NCBI RefSeq assembly: GCF_029892685.1
Contig: NZ_JARXVD010000025.1
Span: 1 to 64,000 of the forward strand
Length of the DNA stretch: 64,000 bases
Direction of reading: 5' to 3'
From: Mycobacterium sp. OTB74
GTDB taxonomy: Bacteria > Actinomycetota > Actinomycetes > Mycobacteriales > Mycobacteriaceae
Positions 23,580-32,168 of the stretch are shown piece by piece. Within the stretch, counting starts at the first letter, position 1. Each line of letters begins with the position of its first letter. The notes under the pieces are model-generated. The model saw only the letters and a list, made by a program, of their open reading frames with translations. It did no database searches and had not been told where the DNA came from. The translations under genes were made by a program, and so were the position numbers.

Positions 23580-23585
23580 GTCGAG

Positions 23586-24419
23586 GTGAGCTCCAAACGC
23601 GAGAAGCCGCCCCTACCGGAGCCGTTGGCCCCATTGGTCGACGCCCACACCCATCTGGACGCCTGCGGCGCGACCGACGCCGACAGCATCCGGGCAATCC
23701 TGGACCGAGCCGAGTCCGTCGGCGTGCACCAGGTCGTCACCATCGCCGATGACCTGGAAGCTGCGCAGTGGGCGGTGCAGGCCGCGCACGCCGACCCCCG
23801 CGTCTATGCGGCCGTCGCCCTGCACCCGACCCGCGCGAATGCCCTCGATGACCACGCGAAACAGACCCTGGAAACGCTGGCCAGGGATGACCGGGTGGTG
23901 GCCGTCGGGGAGACCGGCATCGACATGTACTGGCCCGGCAAGCTCGACGGCTGTGCTGACGAAGCCACCCAGCGCGAGGCGTTCGCCTGGCACATCGATC
24001 TGGCCAAGCGCAGCGGCAAGCCGTTGATGATCCACAACCGCGATGGCGACGCCGAGGTGCTCGACGTGCTAAAGGCCGAGGGTGCCCCCGAGAGCGTCAT
24101 ATTCCACTGCTTCTCGTCGGACGCCGCGATGGCCCGAACCTGTGCCGATAACGGCTGGCTGATGAGCCTGTCGGGAACAGTGAGTTTCCGGAATGCACAT
24201 GCCCTGCGGGAGGCCGCCGCCGTCATTCCATCCGGGCTGCTGTTGGTCGAAACCGATGCGCCATTCTTGACGCCGCATCCGTTCCGGGGCGCGTCAAACG
24301 AGTCGTATTGCCTGCCGTACACGGTCCGCGCGTTGGCTCAAATCCGAAATAATTCAGCGGCCGAAATCGCCGCGGTGACCTCGGAAAATGCTTCGAAAAT
24401 CTATGGACTGTACCATTAG
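23586..24419 (+). CDS. tatD: TatD-family metal-dependent hydrolase/DNase
   Basis: The 277-residue TIM-barrel metalloenzyme has the expected metal-site motifs in order: VDAHTHLDACG (about 18-28), VGETGID (about 106-112), the His of MIHNRD, FHCFSSD (about 173-179) and ETDAPFLTPHPFRG (about 220-233). Family members act as 3'-5' exonucleases on damaged DNA/RNA ends or as D-aminoacyl hydrolases. The GTG start overlaps no other gene and follows the bidirectional -10 by six bases. It is the Rv1008 counterpart and precedes rpfB as in M. tuberculosis. Confidence 0.93.
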   Translation: MSSKREKPPLPEPLAPLVDAHTHLDACGATDADSIRAILDRAESVGVHQVVTIADDLEAAQWAVQAAHADPRVYAAVALHPTRANALDDHAKQTLETLARDDRVVAVGETGIDMYWPGKLDGCADEATQREAFAWHIDLAKRSGKPLMIHNRDGDAEVLDVLKAEGAPESVIFHCFSSDAAMARTCADNGWLMSLSGTVSFRNAHALREAAAVIPSGLLLVETDAPFLTPHPFRGASNESYCLPYTVRALAQIRNNSAAEIAAVTSENASKIYGLYH

Positions 24420-24508
24420 CCCAGGTTGCCGCCACCCGGGTGTGTTCGTTACCTTTCTGTGATCAACCCGGTCGAGGTGGGCGGTGTGGCTACCTTGGCC
24501 AATCCTCG

Positions 24509-24525
24509 GGACCCGCTCGGGGTCC
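24509..24525 (+). promoter_or_regulatory. Hairpin in the rpfB leader
   Basis: GGACCC-GCTCG-GGGTCC forms a six-pair GC-rich hairpin ending 13 bases before the rpfB ATG, with no U-tract. The M. tuberculosis rpfB leader is reported to control premature termination or translation; this stem may have a similar role, or mask the ribosome site. Confidence 0.4.
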
Positions 24526-24538
24526 GGAATTACACGGG

Positions 24539-25675
24539 ATGACGACTTTGAACGTGCTGCACAAATTGGATGAATCGCGCTCGCCCATGCTGCGAGGTGT
24601 AACCGGTCTCATGCTTGCGACCCTGGCGACAGCGGGAGGTTTCGCGGTCTCTCAGCACAAGACGGTGACGATCACCATCGACGGGGCGCCCATGACGGTG
24701 CAGACCATGAAGACCAGCGTCGGCGGCGTGCTGGAGGAGAACGGCTTCTCCGTCGGGCCGCGTGACGACGTCTACCCGGCTGCTGACCGGCCGCTGCACG
24801 AGTCCGAGAACATCGTCCTGCGGCGCAGTCGCCCGTTGCAGATTTCGATGGACGGCCAGAACAGTCGCCAGGTATGGACCACGGCGTCGACTGTGCAGGA
24901 CGCGCTGGCGCAGCTGTCCATGACCGATGCCGCGCCGGTGGCCGCCGACCGCGCTGCCCGCGTCCCGCTGGCCGGCATGTCGCTGCCGGTGGTAAGCGCC
25001 CGCAACGTAACCATCAACGACGCGGGTGCCATGCGTCAGGTGCACCTGGCCGCGGCGAATGTGGCCGGCCTGCTGGCCGCTGCCGGCGTCCCGCTGGAAC
25101 AGCGCGACACCGTCGTACCCGCGGCGGCATCGCCGGTGACAGATGACATGGAGATCGACGTGACCCGCATCCGGGTGCAGCAGGTGACCCAGCAGGCACC
25201 GCTGCCGCCCGCGATCAACGAGGTTCCCGACCTCACCATGAACATGAGCCGCCGACACGTGGACGACCCGGGCCAGCCCGGGACTCAGAACGTGACGTTT
25301 GCCGTAGCGACAGTCAACGGCGTGGAAACCGGACGGCTTCCGGTTGCCAACGAGGTCCTCACCCCGGCTCGCGATGGGGTCATCCGGGTCGGTGCCAAGC
25401 CGGGTACCGAGGTGCCTCCGGTTACCAACGGGGCGACCTGGGATGCGCTTTCGCACTGCGAGGCCGGTGGGAACTGGGCGATCAACTCCGGGAACGGTTT
25501 TTACGGTGGCGTCCAATTTGACCAAAATACCTGGGAGCGAAACGGTGGTCTGAGGTATGCTGCGAGAGCCGACTTGGCCACCCGTGAAGAACAGATTGCG
25601 ATTGCTGATGTAACACGGGCCCGTCAAGGCTGGGGGGCATGGCCGGTGTGTAGTGGGAGGATTGGGGCTTCGTGA
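24539..25675 (+). CDS. rpfB: Resuscitation-promoting factor B
   Basis: This secreted cell-wall enzyme cleaves peptidoglycan glycan strands with RipA and helps dormant cells regrow. From the ATG at 24539 it has 378 residues: an N-terminal signal or anchor (about 20-38), three DUF348 ubiquitin-like repeats (about 45-235; for example DGAPMTVQTMKTSVGGVLEENG), a G5 domain (about 215-290) and the lysozyme-like Rpf domain (about 300-378). The Rpf domain holds ATWDALSHCEAGGNW with the catalytic Glu after Cys, NGFYGGVQF and two cysteines for the disulfide. The open frame runs 33 codons further up, but the lead lies in the leader. The stop overlaps ksgA (GTGA). Confidence 0.95.
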   Translation: MTTLNVLHKLDESRSPMLRGVTGLMLATLATAGGFAVSQHKTVTITIDGAPMTVQTMKTSVGGVLEENGFSVGPRDDVYPAADRPLHESENIVLRRSRPLQISMDGQNSRQVWTTASTVQDALAQLSMTDAAPVAADRAARVPLAGMSLPVVSARNVTINDAGAMRQVHLAAANVAGLLAAAGVPLEQRDTVVPAAASPVTDDMEIDVTRIRVQQVTQQAPLPPAINEVPDLTMNMSRRHVDDPGQPGTQNVTFAVATVNGVETGRLPVANEVLTPARDGVIRVGAKPGTEVPPVTNGATWDALSHCEAGGNWAINSGNGFYGGVQFDQNTWERNGGLRYAARADLATREEQIAIADVTRARQGWGAWPVCSGRIGAS

Positions 25676-26616
25676 CAATACGGTTGCTAGGTCGAACAGA
25701 GATTCGACATCTGGCCAAAGAACTTGATTTCAGGCCGCGTAAGGCCTTTGGTCAGAACTTCGTACATGACGCAAACACTGTCCGGCGCATTGTGTCGGCT
25801 TCGGGCGTCAACCGGCAGTCGCACGTCTTGGAGGTAGGCCCTGGTCTGGGCTCTCTGACGTTGGCCCTGCTCGATCGCGGCGCCAGGGTGACTGCCGTCG
25901 AGCTCGACCCGGTGCTGGCCCGGCAGCTGCCAACCACCGTCGCCGAGCATTCGCACAGCGAGATCAGCCGGCTGACAGTGCTCAATCGCGATGTCCTCGA
26001 CCTGATGCCGTCGGACGTCAACGACCAGCCCACGGCTCTGGTGGCCAACCTGCCGTACAACGTCGCAGTACCGGCCATCCTGCACATGCTCTCGGAGTTC
26101 CCGACCATTCGCACAGTCATGGTCATGGTGCAGGCCGAGGTCGCCGAGCGGCTCGCCGCCGACCCCGGTGGCAAGGACTACGGCGTGCCCAGTGCCAAGG
26201 TTCGGTTCTTCGGCAACGTGCGCCGCTACGGCATGGTGTCGCCGACGGTGTTCTGGCCCATCCCGCGGGTGTATTCCGGTCTGGTGCGCATCGACCGCCA
26301 CGAAACTTCACCGTGGCCCACCGACGACGACTTCCGGTCGCAGGTTTTCGACCTGGTCGACATCGCATTCTCGCAGCGGCGCAAGACCTCTCGCAATGCG
26401 TTCGCCGAGTGGGCGGGCTCCGGTAATGCCTCCGCCGAGCGACTGCTGGCGGCCAGCATCGATCCCGCACGGCGCGGCGAGACGCTCGCCATCGCCGACT
26501 TCGTCCGGCTGCTGCAGCGCTCGGGAGAACTCGATCGGGAGCAGCACCCCGAACAGCCGGCCGTCCTGCAGCCTGAAGCGCCCCTCGAAGCCCAACCCCA
26601 GGAAGCTGCCCACTAG
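25672..26616 (+). CDS. ksgA: 16S rRNA dimethyladenosine transferase
   Basis: RsmA/KsgA dimethylates A1518 and A1519 near the 3' end of 16S rRNA, a late 30S checkpoint; loss gives kasugamycin resistance. The 314-residue protein shows the SAM site VGPGLGSLTLALLDRG (about 55-70), the catalytic loop NLPYNV (about 125-130), and FGQNFVHD at the N-terminus. A Gln/Pro-rich tail of about 25 residues extends beyond E. coli KsgA. It is coupled to rpfB by the overlapping GTG; ispE follows after 176 bases. Confidence 0.96.
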   Translation: MTIRLLGRTEIRHLAKELDFRPRKAFGQNFVHDANTVRRIVSASGVNRQSHVLEVGPGLGSLTLALLDRGARVTAVELDPVLARQLPTTVAEHSHSEISRLTVLNRDVLDLMPSDVNDQPTALVANLPYNVAVPAILHMLSEFPTIRTVMVMVQAEVAERLAADPGGKDYGVPSAKVRFFGNVRRYGMVSPTVFWPIPRVYSGLVRIDRHETSPWPTDDDFRSQVFDLVDIAFSQRRKTSRNAFAEWAGSGNASAERLLAASIDPARRGETLAIADFVRLLQRSGELDREQHPEQPAVLQPEAPLEAQPQEAAH

Positions 26617-26657
26617 CGGACTGCTGCGAGCCGATTGCCCCACACGGCGTGTGATCC

Positions 26658-26687
26658 TTGACACACGTTTTGAGCTGTGACTAGCCT
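26658..26687 (+). promoter_or_regulatory. SigA-type promoter in the ksgA-ispE gap
   Basis: TTGACA (26658-26663) and TAGCCT (26682-26687) are separated by 18 bases, a good housekeeping promoter. It lies about 100 bases before ispE, and a second -10 (26781-26786) is closer to that gene, so this one may give a longer leader or a short RNA. Confidence 0.45.
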
Positions 26688-26780
26688 GTGGGGCACTCGG
26701 CACCCGCGTAAGCGGTATCGAGCGGCGGGATCAACGAGGGGTATCTCACCACTTCGTGCTGTCATATCCGCCACGGGCGT

Positions 26781-26786
26781 TAATGT
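26781..26786 (+). promoter_or_regulatory. -10 element for leaderless ispE
   Basis: TAATGT ends six bases before the GTG at 26793, consistent with transcription starting on the initiation codon. Confidence 0.5.
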
Positions 26787-26792
26787 CGTGGC

Positions 26793-27761
26793 GTGCCCGC
26801 ATCCGATGGAAGTACCGCCTCCGAGTGGGTTCCGACAGGTTCTGTGACAGTTCGGGTACCGGGCAAGGTGAACCTCTACCTTGGCGTCGACGATTGCCGT
26901 GACGACGGATACCACGAGCTGACCACTGTCTTCCACGCTGTCTCTTTATTCGACGAGGTCACTGTCAAGACAGCCGATCTGCTCGCACTCGAGATGTCCG
27001 GTGACGGTGCGGCCGGACTGCCCACCGATCGGCGCAATCTGGGGTGGCAGGCGGCCGAGTTGTTGGCCGACCACGTGGGCCGGTCGCCTGATGTCGCGAT
27101 CTCCATTCAGAAATCGATTCCTGTGGCCGGGGGAATGGCAGGTGGCAGCGCGGACGCCGCAGCAGTGCTGGTCGCCATGAACAGCCTGTGGGAACTCGGG
27201 CTGCCCCGCCGGGACTTGCACGCGCTGGCCGCAAAGTTGGGCAGCGATGTCCCGTTCGCGTTGCACGGCGGTACTGCCCTGGGCACCGGCCGAGGTGAGC
27301 AGTTGGCGACCGTATTGGCTCGCAGCACCTTTCATTGGGTGCTGGCCTTTGCCGCGGGTGGGCTATCGACGCCAAAGGTGTTTGCCGAACTGGATCGATT
27401 GCGGGCCGATGCCAAACGTGGCGGCCCACCGGCCTTGGATGATCCGGGTCCGCTGCTGACCGCATTGGCCTCCGGTGAGGCGGCCCAACTGGCGCCGCTG
27501 CTGGGCAACGACCTACAAGCAGCGGCCGTCAGTCTGGACTCCGGCTTGCGTCGTACGCTGCGGGCCGGCGTCGAAGCAGGGGCGCTGGCAGGCATTGTTT
27601 CGGGCTCCGGTCCAACATGCGCGTTCCTGTGCGGGTCCCAGGCCGAAGCCGTCGATGTTGGCGCGCAGCTCGCCGGTGCCGGGGTCTGCCGGACGGTGCG
27701 TGTGGCGAGCGGCCCGGTCCATGGAGCCAGGGTGGTGCCGCCCGTCGGTGGCACTGCCTGA
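26793..27761 (+). CDS. ispE: 4-diphosphocytidyl-2-C-methyl-D-erythritol kinase
   Basis: This GHMP kinase of the MEP isoprenoid pathway phosphorylates CDP-methylerythritol with ATP. The 322 residues show VPGKVNLYLGV (about 21-31), GYHELTTVFHAVSLFDEV (about 38-55, substrate site), PVAGGMAGGSADAAAVL (about 110-126, ATP loop) and IVSGSGPTCAFL (about 269-280). It is the Rv1011 homologue and feeds decaprenyl-phosphate made for cell-wall and mannosyl donors, including that used by Pmt. The GTG start is supported by the -10 element just upstream. Confidence 0.96.
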   Translation: MPASDGSTASEWVPTGSVTVRVPGKVNLYLGVDDCRDDGYHELTTVFHAVSLFDEVTVKTADLLALEMSGDGAAGLPTDRRNLGWQAAELLADHVGRSPDVAISIQKSIPVAGGMAGGSADAAAVLVAMNSLWELGLPRRDLHALAAKLGSDVPFALHGGTALGTGRGEQLATVLARSTFHWVLAFAAGGLSTPKVFAELDRLRADAKRGGPPALDDPGPLLTALASGEAAQLAPLLGNDLQAAAVSLDSGLRRTLRAGVEAGALAGIVSGSGPTCAFLCGSQAEAVDVGAQLAGAGVCRTVRVASGPVHGARVVPPVGGTA

Positions 27762-27820
27762 CGTCAGCTGACACCGAGGGTGTGACCCAGGCCTCAATTC
27801 CCTGCACGGTTTGTTAGCTA

Positions 27821-27837
27821 CTTAAGAGTCTCTTAAG
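27821..27837. promoter_or_regulatory. Perfect palindrome upstream of the acyl-AMP ligase gene
   Basis: CTTAAGAG-T-CTCTTAAG has perfect 8-base arms around a single centre base. It lies 222 bases before the ligase start, in the 298-base gap after ispE. It is AT-rich against its surroundings and looks like a dimeric repressor site; the cognate regulator is not apparent in this window. Confidence 0.5.
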
Positions 27838-28059
27838 ATGGTCTGCGGTGATCGCTGGCGACCAGGCGTGGAACGCAGCAGTTTCGCTCACCGGCATTGC
27901 CGGCGAGCGAGCGCTCGACGTTAAGGGCGGCGAATTCGAGGCATCACCGATTCGAGACTTAACCGCTCCCGAATTGTTCGTGCGTGCCTACTCGAGTGCG
28001 CCCACCACCAGACGGACTATGGAACTACGGGCATTGGCGCCTGACTGCAGGAGGTTGTC

Positions 28060-29697
28060 GTGAGCCGTTTTACCGAGAAGATGTACTACAACGCCCGGAC
28101 GTCCAACCGGGGCATGGTTACCGGGGAGCCGCACGAGCCGGTGCGCCGCACCTGGGGAGAAGTACATGAGCGGGCCCGTCGCGTCGCAGGTGGCCTAGCC
28201 GCCGCAGGCATCGGGCACGGCGACAAGATCGGCGTGCTGGCCGGCTTCCCGGTGGAGATCGCTCCGACCGTGCAGGGCATCTGGATGCGTGGCGGTTCGC
28301 TGACCATGCTGCACCAGCCGACCCCGCGTACCGATCTGGCGGTCTGGGCCGAAGACACCATGAACGTCATCGCGATGATCGAGGCCAAAGCGGTCGTTGT
28401 CTCCGAGCCGTTCCTGGTCGCCATCCCGGTGCTGGAGGAGAAGGGCCTGCAGGTCCTCAGGGTCAGCGATCTGCTGGCCGGCGACCCCATCGATCCCGTC
28501 GAGACCGACGAAGACGACCTGGCGCTGATGCAATTAACGTCCGGTTCGACGGGGTCTCCTAAAGCCGTCCAGATCACGCACCGCAACATCCACTCCAACG
28601 CCGAGGCCATGTTCATCGGCGCCGAGTACGACGTCGACAAGGACGTCATGGTCAGCTGGCTGCCCTGCTTCCACGACATGGGCATGGTCGGCTTCCTGAC
28701 CATCCCGATGTACTTCGGTGCCGAGCTGGTCAAGGTCACCCCGATGGACTTCCTGCGCGACACGTTGCTGTGGGCCAAGCTCATCGACAAGTACAAGGGC
28801 ACCATGACCGCGGCGCCCAACTTCGCCTACGCGCTGCTGGCCAAACGGTTGCGCCGGCAGGCCAAGGCCGGCGACTTCGATCTGTCCACGCTGCGCTTTG
28901 CGCTGTCCGGTGCTGAGCCGGTCGAGCCCGCCGACGTCGAGGACTTGCTGGATGCCGGCAAACCGTTCGGCCTCAACTCTTCGGCGATCCTGCCTGCCTA
29001 CGGGATGGCCGAGACCTGCCTGGCGGTGTCGTTCTCGCCGTGCAACGCCGGTCTGGTGGTCGACGAGGTCGACGCGGATCTGCTGGCCGCGCTGCGGCGC
29101 GCCGTGCCCTCCTCGAAGGGCAACACCCGCCGGCTGGCCTCGCTGGGCCCGCTGCTGCAGGACCTGGAGGTCCGCATCGTCGATGAGGACGGCAATGTGC
29201 TGCCCGAGCGCGGCGTCGGAGTTATCCAGTTGCGCGGTGAGTCGGTGACGCCGGGTTACATCACCATGGCCGGCTTCCTGCCCACCCAGGACGAAAACGG
29301 TTGGTACGACACGGGCGACCTTGGCTACGTCACCGATGAGGGCAATGTCGTGGTGTGTGGCCGCGTGAAGGACGTCATCATCATGGCGGGCCGCAACATC
29401 TACCCGACGGACATCGAGCGTGCGGCGGGCCGCGTGGTCGGCGTGCGTCCGGGTTGTGCCGTCGCAGTGCGCCTTGATGCCGGGCATTCGCGCGAAACGT
29501 TCGCTGTCGCAGTGGAATCCAACGCCTGGCAGGACCCGGCAGAGGTGCGTCGGATCGAGCATCAGGTGGCACACGAGGTGGTCACCGAGGTCGACGTGCG
29601 GCCACGTAACGTGGTCGTGCTGGGGCCGGGCACCATTCCGAAGACCCCGTCGGGCAAGCTGCGTCGGGCGAATTCGGTCGAATTGGTCACCGGCTGA
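28060..29697 (+). CDS. Fatty-acyl-AMP/CoA ligase of the Rv1013 (Pks16) type
   Basis: This ANL adenylating enzyme has 545 residues. The P-loop TSGSTGSPKAVQITHRN is near 164-180, the acyl pocket SWLPCFHDMGMVGF near 203-216, the adenylate motif YDTGDLGY near 417-424, and the A10 lysine PKTPSGKLRR near 529-538. The HDMGM form is characteristic of fatty-acyl-AMP ligases, which hand acyl-adenylates to polyketide synthases or carriers. No FAAL-specific insertion can be judged by eye. M. tuberculosis calls the orthologue pks16, although it is not a polyketide synthase. It could be a target of lysine acetylation by the Pat encoded upstream. Start GTG at 28060. Confidence 0.9.
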   Translation: MSRFTEKMYYNARTSNRGMVTGEPHEPVRRTWGEVHERARRVAGGLAAAGIGHGDKIGVLAGFPVEIAPTVQGIWMRGGSLTMLHQPTPRTDLAVWAEDTMNVIAMIEAKAVVVSEPFLVAIPVLEEKGLQVLRVSDLLAGDPIDPVETDEDDLALMQLTSGSTGSPKAVQITHRNIHSNAEAMFIGAEYDVDKDVMVSWLPCFHDMGMVGFLTIPMYFGAELVKVTPMDFLRDTLLWAKLIDKYKGTMTAAPNFAYALLAKRLRRQAKAGDFDLSTLRFALSGAEPVEPADVEDLLDAGKPFGLNSSAILPAYGMAETCLAVSFSPCNAGLVVDEVDADLLAALRRAVPSSKGNTRRLASLGPLLQDLEVRIVDEDGNVLPERGVGVIQLRGESVTPGYITMAGFLPTQDENGWYDTGDLGYVTDEGNVVVCGRVKDVIIMAGRNIYPTDIERAAGRVVGVRPGCAVAVRLDAGHSRETFAVAVESNAWQDPAEVRRIEHQVAHEVVTEVDVRPRNVVVLGPGTIPKTPSGKLRRANSVELVTG

Positions 29698-29744
29698 GTT
29701 GCCGTACTCGGGGCTTTTGCCCGAAATAATCTGTCGTAGCTGGA

Positions 29745-29750
29745 TATACT
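29745..29750 (+). promoter_or_regulatory. -10 element before the DUF4189-like gene
   Basis: TATACT, a near-consensus -10, lies 32 bases before the ATG at 29783, with AGAGGA as ribosome site. No clear -35 is visible. Confidence 0.45.
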
Positions 29751-29782
29751 CGCGCTGAATTGGTTTCGGCGAGAGGAACGGC

Positions 29783-30223
29783 ATGGCTGTTGCCCGTTTA
29801 GCTTCAGTCGTTTCGGCAACAGTCGCTGCGAGCGTTATCGCCGCCATGCTGTCAACTATCCCGGCATCAGCGGGTGGTGAAAGTGGCGTCGTCGAGAACT
29901 CCACCGATATTGCCGCCGCAGTCGGTTCTGGCGTCATCAACGGCGCCATCGTCGGGTTCACGGCAACGGGCATAGATAATCAGGCGGCCAAGGCCAACGT
30001 CATCGCGGCATGTCAGCGTGTCGGCGCCCAGCAGTGCACCAGTGACGAGGACACCGACGACCGCCTGTGCATCGTCAACGTCGACCACGGGGAGACCGGA
30101 GTGGTCGCCGGTGGCGCTGGGCTGACCATAGAGGCTGCTCGAGCCGATGCGCTCAACCGGGCTGCGGCCAATAACACGCCGCTTGATTCGACCGACCCAA
30201 CGCTTGCATCGTCCTGCCCCTGA
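29783..30223 (+). CDS. Secreted DUF4189-like small protein
   Basis: The 146-residue protein has a signal peptide ending near IPASAGG (about 32-38). The mature domain has an NVIAACQRVGAQQC region and three more cysteines (C in DRLCIV, the last in SSCP), suggesting disulfides. It ends with the alternating Ala pattern DALNRAAANN typical of DUF4189 proteins, which are common secreted mycobacterial products of unknown role. AGAGGA precedes the ATG by seven bases. Base composition is less GC-rich after the gene. Confidence 0.75.
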   Translation: MAVARLASVVSATVAASVIAAMLSTIPASAGGESGVVENSTDIAAAVGSGVINGAIVGFTATGIDNQAAKANVIAACQRVGAQQCTSDEDTDDRLCIVNVDHGETGVVAGGAGLTIEAARADALNRAAANNTPLDSTDPTLASSCP

Positions 30224-30458
30224 CATAGCGCGGTACATCGGTCTCGGCTGAATTCCACACTTTTGCATGTTCTATGAAAGCGGCATGCAATAGCATTGAA
30301 TCTGGTCAGGGGCGAGTGTTTATGTCAAAGGTGCTGCTCAATCATAAAATTGAAATGCGGCATCAATTAGCGCCAAATTAATATCGCGGATACCGCCTGT
30401 GCATATATAGTGGGCTCAACATGATTGTGGGTTCGCCCCCGGCGAGTGAGAAGGCCGC

Positions 30459-30731
30459 ATGACCAAACGCAGCAGGTACCAGGCAGCAGTGTTGGTGATG
30501 AGTGTGGCGGCGGCCGGGGCAATCTGGATACCGGTCGCCGGCGCCGGCGTGCGTCCGACATGCGAAGACGAGGGCACGTATGCCGTCTGCGAGACCAACG
30601 GCAGTGTGTCGGTCAAGGCGGTGCCAGAGGCGAGAGGCTCAGGGAACCCCGATCCGAGTCAACGGGTGGGTTCACAAGGCCGGCGGTCGTGCTACCTGGA
30701 GCAGCCTGACCGCGCTCACATCTGCCAGTGA
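30459..30731 (+). CDS. Putative small secreted protein
   Basis: The 90-residue frame starts MTKRSRY, then a hydrophobic stretch (about 8-29) ending in an Ala-Gly-Ala cleavage-like site. The mature part begins RPTCEDEGTYAVCETNGSVS with two cysteines, which resembles short exported mycobacterial proteins with a CETNGS motif. The second half (Gly/Arg/Ser-rich, two more cysteines) is unlike those proteins, so a frameshift may have altered the tail. A TATAGT -10-like element lies at 30406-30411. The preceding 235 bases hold no gene that I can support. Confidence 0.5.
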   Translation: MTKRSRYQAAVLVMSVAAAGAIWIPVAGAGVRPTCEDEGTYAVCETNGSVSVKAVPEARGSGNPDPSQRVGSQGRRSCYLEQPDRAHICQ

Positions 30732-30772
30732 CGCCAGCCCGGCGCGGCAGGCCGGATAACGGAAGTGCGCCG

Positions 30773-31372
30773 CTACCAGGCGTGGACGGTGTTCTGCGCG
30801 GTTTCCAGGCCCTGTGCGATCAGCAATTCTGTTGCATCCGCGGCTTGTTCGCAGATGGTGCCCAATTCGGGCCGTTCCCTGGAATTGAAATTCTCCAGCA
30901 CGAATGCCGCCGGATCCTGGCGGCCCGGCGGACGCCCGACACCGATGCGGACCCGTTGAAAGTCCTTGGTGCCCAACGCTGAAGCGATAGAGCGCAGGCC
31001 GTTGTGGCCACCTTCGCCGCCACCGAACTTGAGCCGGATACGACCGAAGTCAATGTCCAGCTCGTCGTGAATCACAATGACGTCCGCGGGCTCCACTGAA
31101 TAGAACTTCGCCAAAAGCCCTACGTGCCTACCGGATTCGTTCATGTAGGTGCGCGGCTTGGCAAGGACCACGGGCCGGCCTCCCAGCCGGCCCGTGGTGA
31201 CCTCAGCTCCGGATTTCTTGTGCACCTTGAACCCCGCGCCGATGCGATCGGCCAGGATGTCGGCAACCAGAAACCCGATGTTGTGCCGCGTGGTTTCGTA
31301 GCGCGGCCCGGGATTGCCCAGGCCGACCACCAGTTGGGGGCCCCTCCCGCTTGCGGGGGACGGTTCGGCCAA
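30773..31372 (-). CDS. pth: Peptidyl-tRNA hydrolase
   Basis: The enzyme releases tRNA from dropped-off peptidyl-tRNA. The 199 residues show VVGLGNPGPRYETTRHNIGF (about 15-34) with the catalytic His, FYSVEPADVIVIHDELDID (about 89-107) and GGGEGGHNGLRS (about 117-128). It begins with TTG at 31372, six bases after the rplY stop, so the two form one unit as in M. tuberculosis (Rv1014c-Rv1015c). Confidence 0.96.
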   Translation of the reverse strand: MAEPSPASGRGPQLVVGLGNPGPRYETTRHNIGFLVADILADRIGAGFKVHKKSGAEVTTGRLGGRPVVLAKPRTYMNESGRHVGLLAKFYSVEPADVIVIHDELDIDFGRIRLKFGGGEGGHNGLRSIASALGTKDFQRVRIGVGRPPGRQDPAAFVLENFNSRERPELGTICEQAADATELLIAQGLETAQNTVHAW

Positions 31373-31378
31373 AGCGAA

Positions 31379-32029
31379 TTACTCCGACTCAGCCGCAGCT
31401 TCGGCGGCCTCAGGCTCGGCAGCAGCCTCGCCCTCAGCGCCCGCACCTTCGGCGTCCAGGTCCTCGGCGGTCGGGGCGGCGACCACGTTGACCACCAGGG
31501 TCTCGGGATCAGCGATCAGCGAGACGCCCGCGGGCAGCTCGATCTGGCCGGCCAGGATCTGGGTGCCGGCCTCGGCGCCCTCAACCGACACGGTCAGGTG
31601 CTCGGGGATCGACAGCGCCTCGGCCTGGATCTGGACGGTGTTGGCGTCCTGGGTGACCAGGGTGCCGGACTCGGCGTCGCCCTCAACGACGACGGAGACG
31701 TCGACGGTCACCTTCTCGCCACGGTTGACGACCAGCAGGTCCGCGTGCTCGATGTTGCGCTTGATCGGGTGCACCACGACGGACTTGGTCAGCGCCAGCT
31801 GCTCCTTGCCGGCGATGTCCAGGGTCAGCACCGCGTTGGTACCCGAGTTACGCAGCACGGCGGCGAAGTCGTGGGCGTTGATCTCGAGGTGCTGCGGCTC
31901 GGTGCCGTGGCCGTACAGCACGACGGGCACCTTGCCCTCGCGACGGGCCTGGCGTGATGCGCCCTTGCCGGTCTTATCGCGGACAGTCGCGGGCAGGTTG
32001 TTGGTGGTAGAGGCCGCATTCTTGGCCAT
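31379..32029 (-). CDS. rplY: 50S ribosomal protein L25 (general stress CTC form)
   Basis: The 216-residue protein has an L25 5S-rRNA-binding domain (about 10-100, with VPVVLYGHGTEPQHLEI), a TL5/CTC-type beta domain (about 100-190) and an acidic Ala/Glu-rich tail (about 190-216). The ATG at 32029 fits the family start MAKNAASTTNNL better than the open extension upstream. Confidence 0.95.
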   Translation of the reverse strand: MAKNAASTTNNLPATVRDKTGKGASRQARREGKVPVVLYGHGTEPQHLEINAHDFAAVLRNSGTNAVLTLDIAGKEQLALTKSVVVHPIKRNIEHADLLVVNRGEKVTVDVSVVVEGDAESGTLVTQDANTVQIQAEALSIPEHLTVSVEGAEAGTQILAGQIELPAGVSLIADPETLVVNVVAAPTAEDLDAEGAGAEGEAAAEPEAAEAAAESE

Positions 32030-32168
32030 ATGAATCACTCCTGATGCCGTTACTAACTGGGTGGCACGGCCAGGGCTGAGCACGTGTGTGCTGAAATTCC
32101 CGTCGATAACGGTGGCCCGAGCGGGCCTACCCTCGCCGTGATCGTTGGCCAGCTTAGCCGAGGGCCCC

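Noticed and set aside
27848..28063. 71-codon plus-strand frame between ispE and the ligase
   Set aside because: It overlaps the ligase start, has no ribosome site or recognisable composition, and I cannot align it to Rv1012 by eye.
28534..29973. 479-codon minus-strand frame opposite the acyl-AMP ligase
   Set aside because: Antisense frame in GC-rich coding DNA; the plus-strand gene has all ANL motifs.
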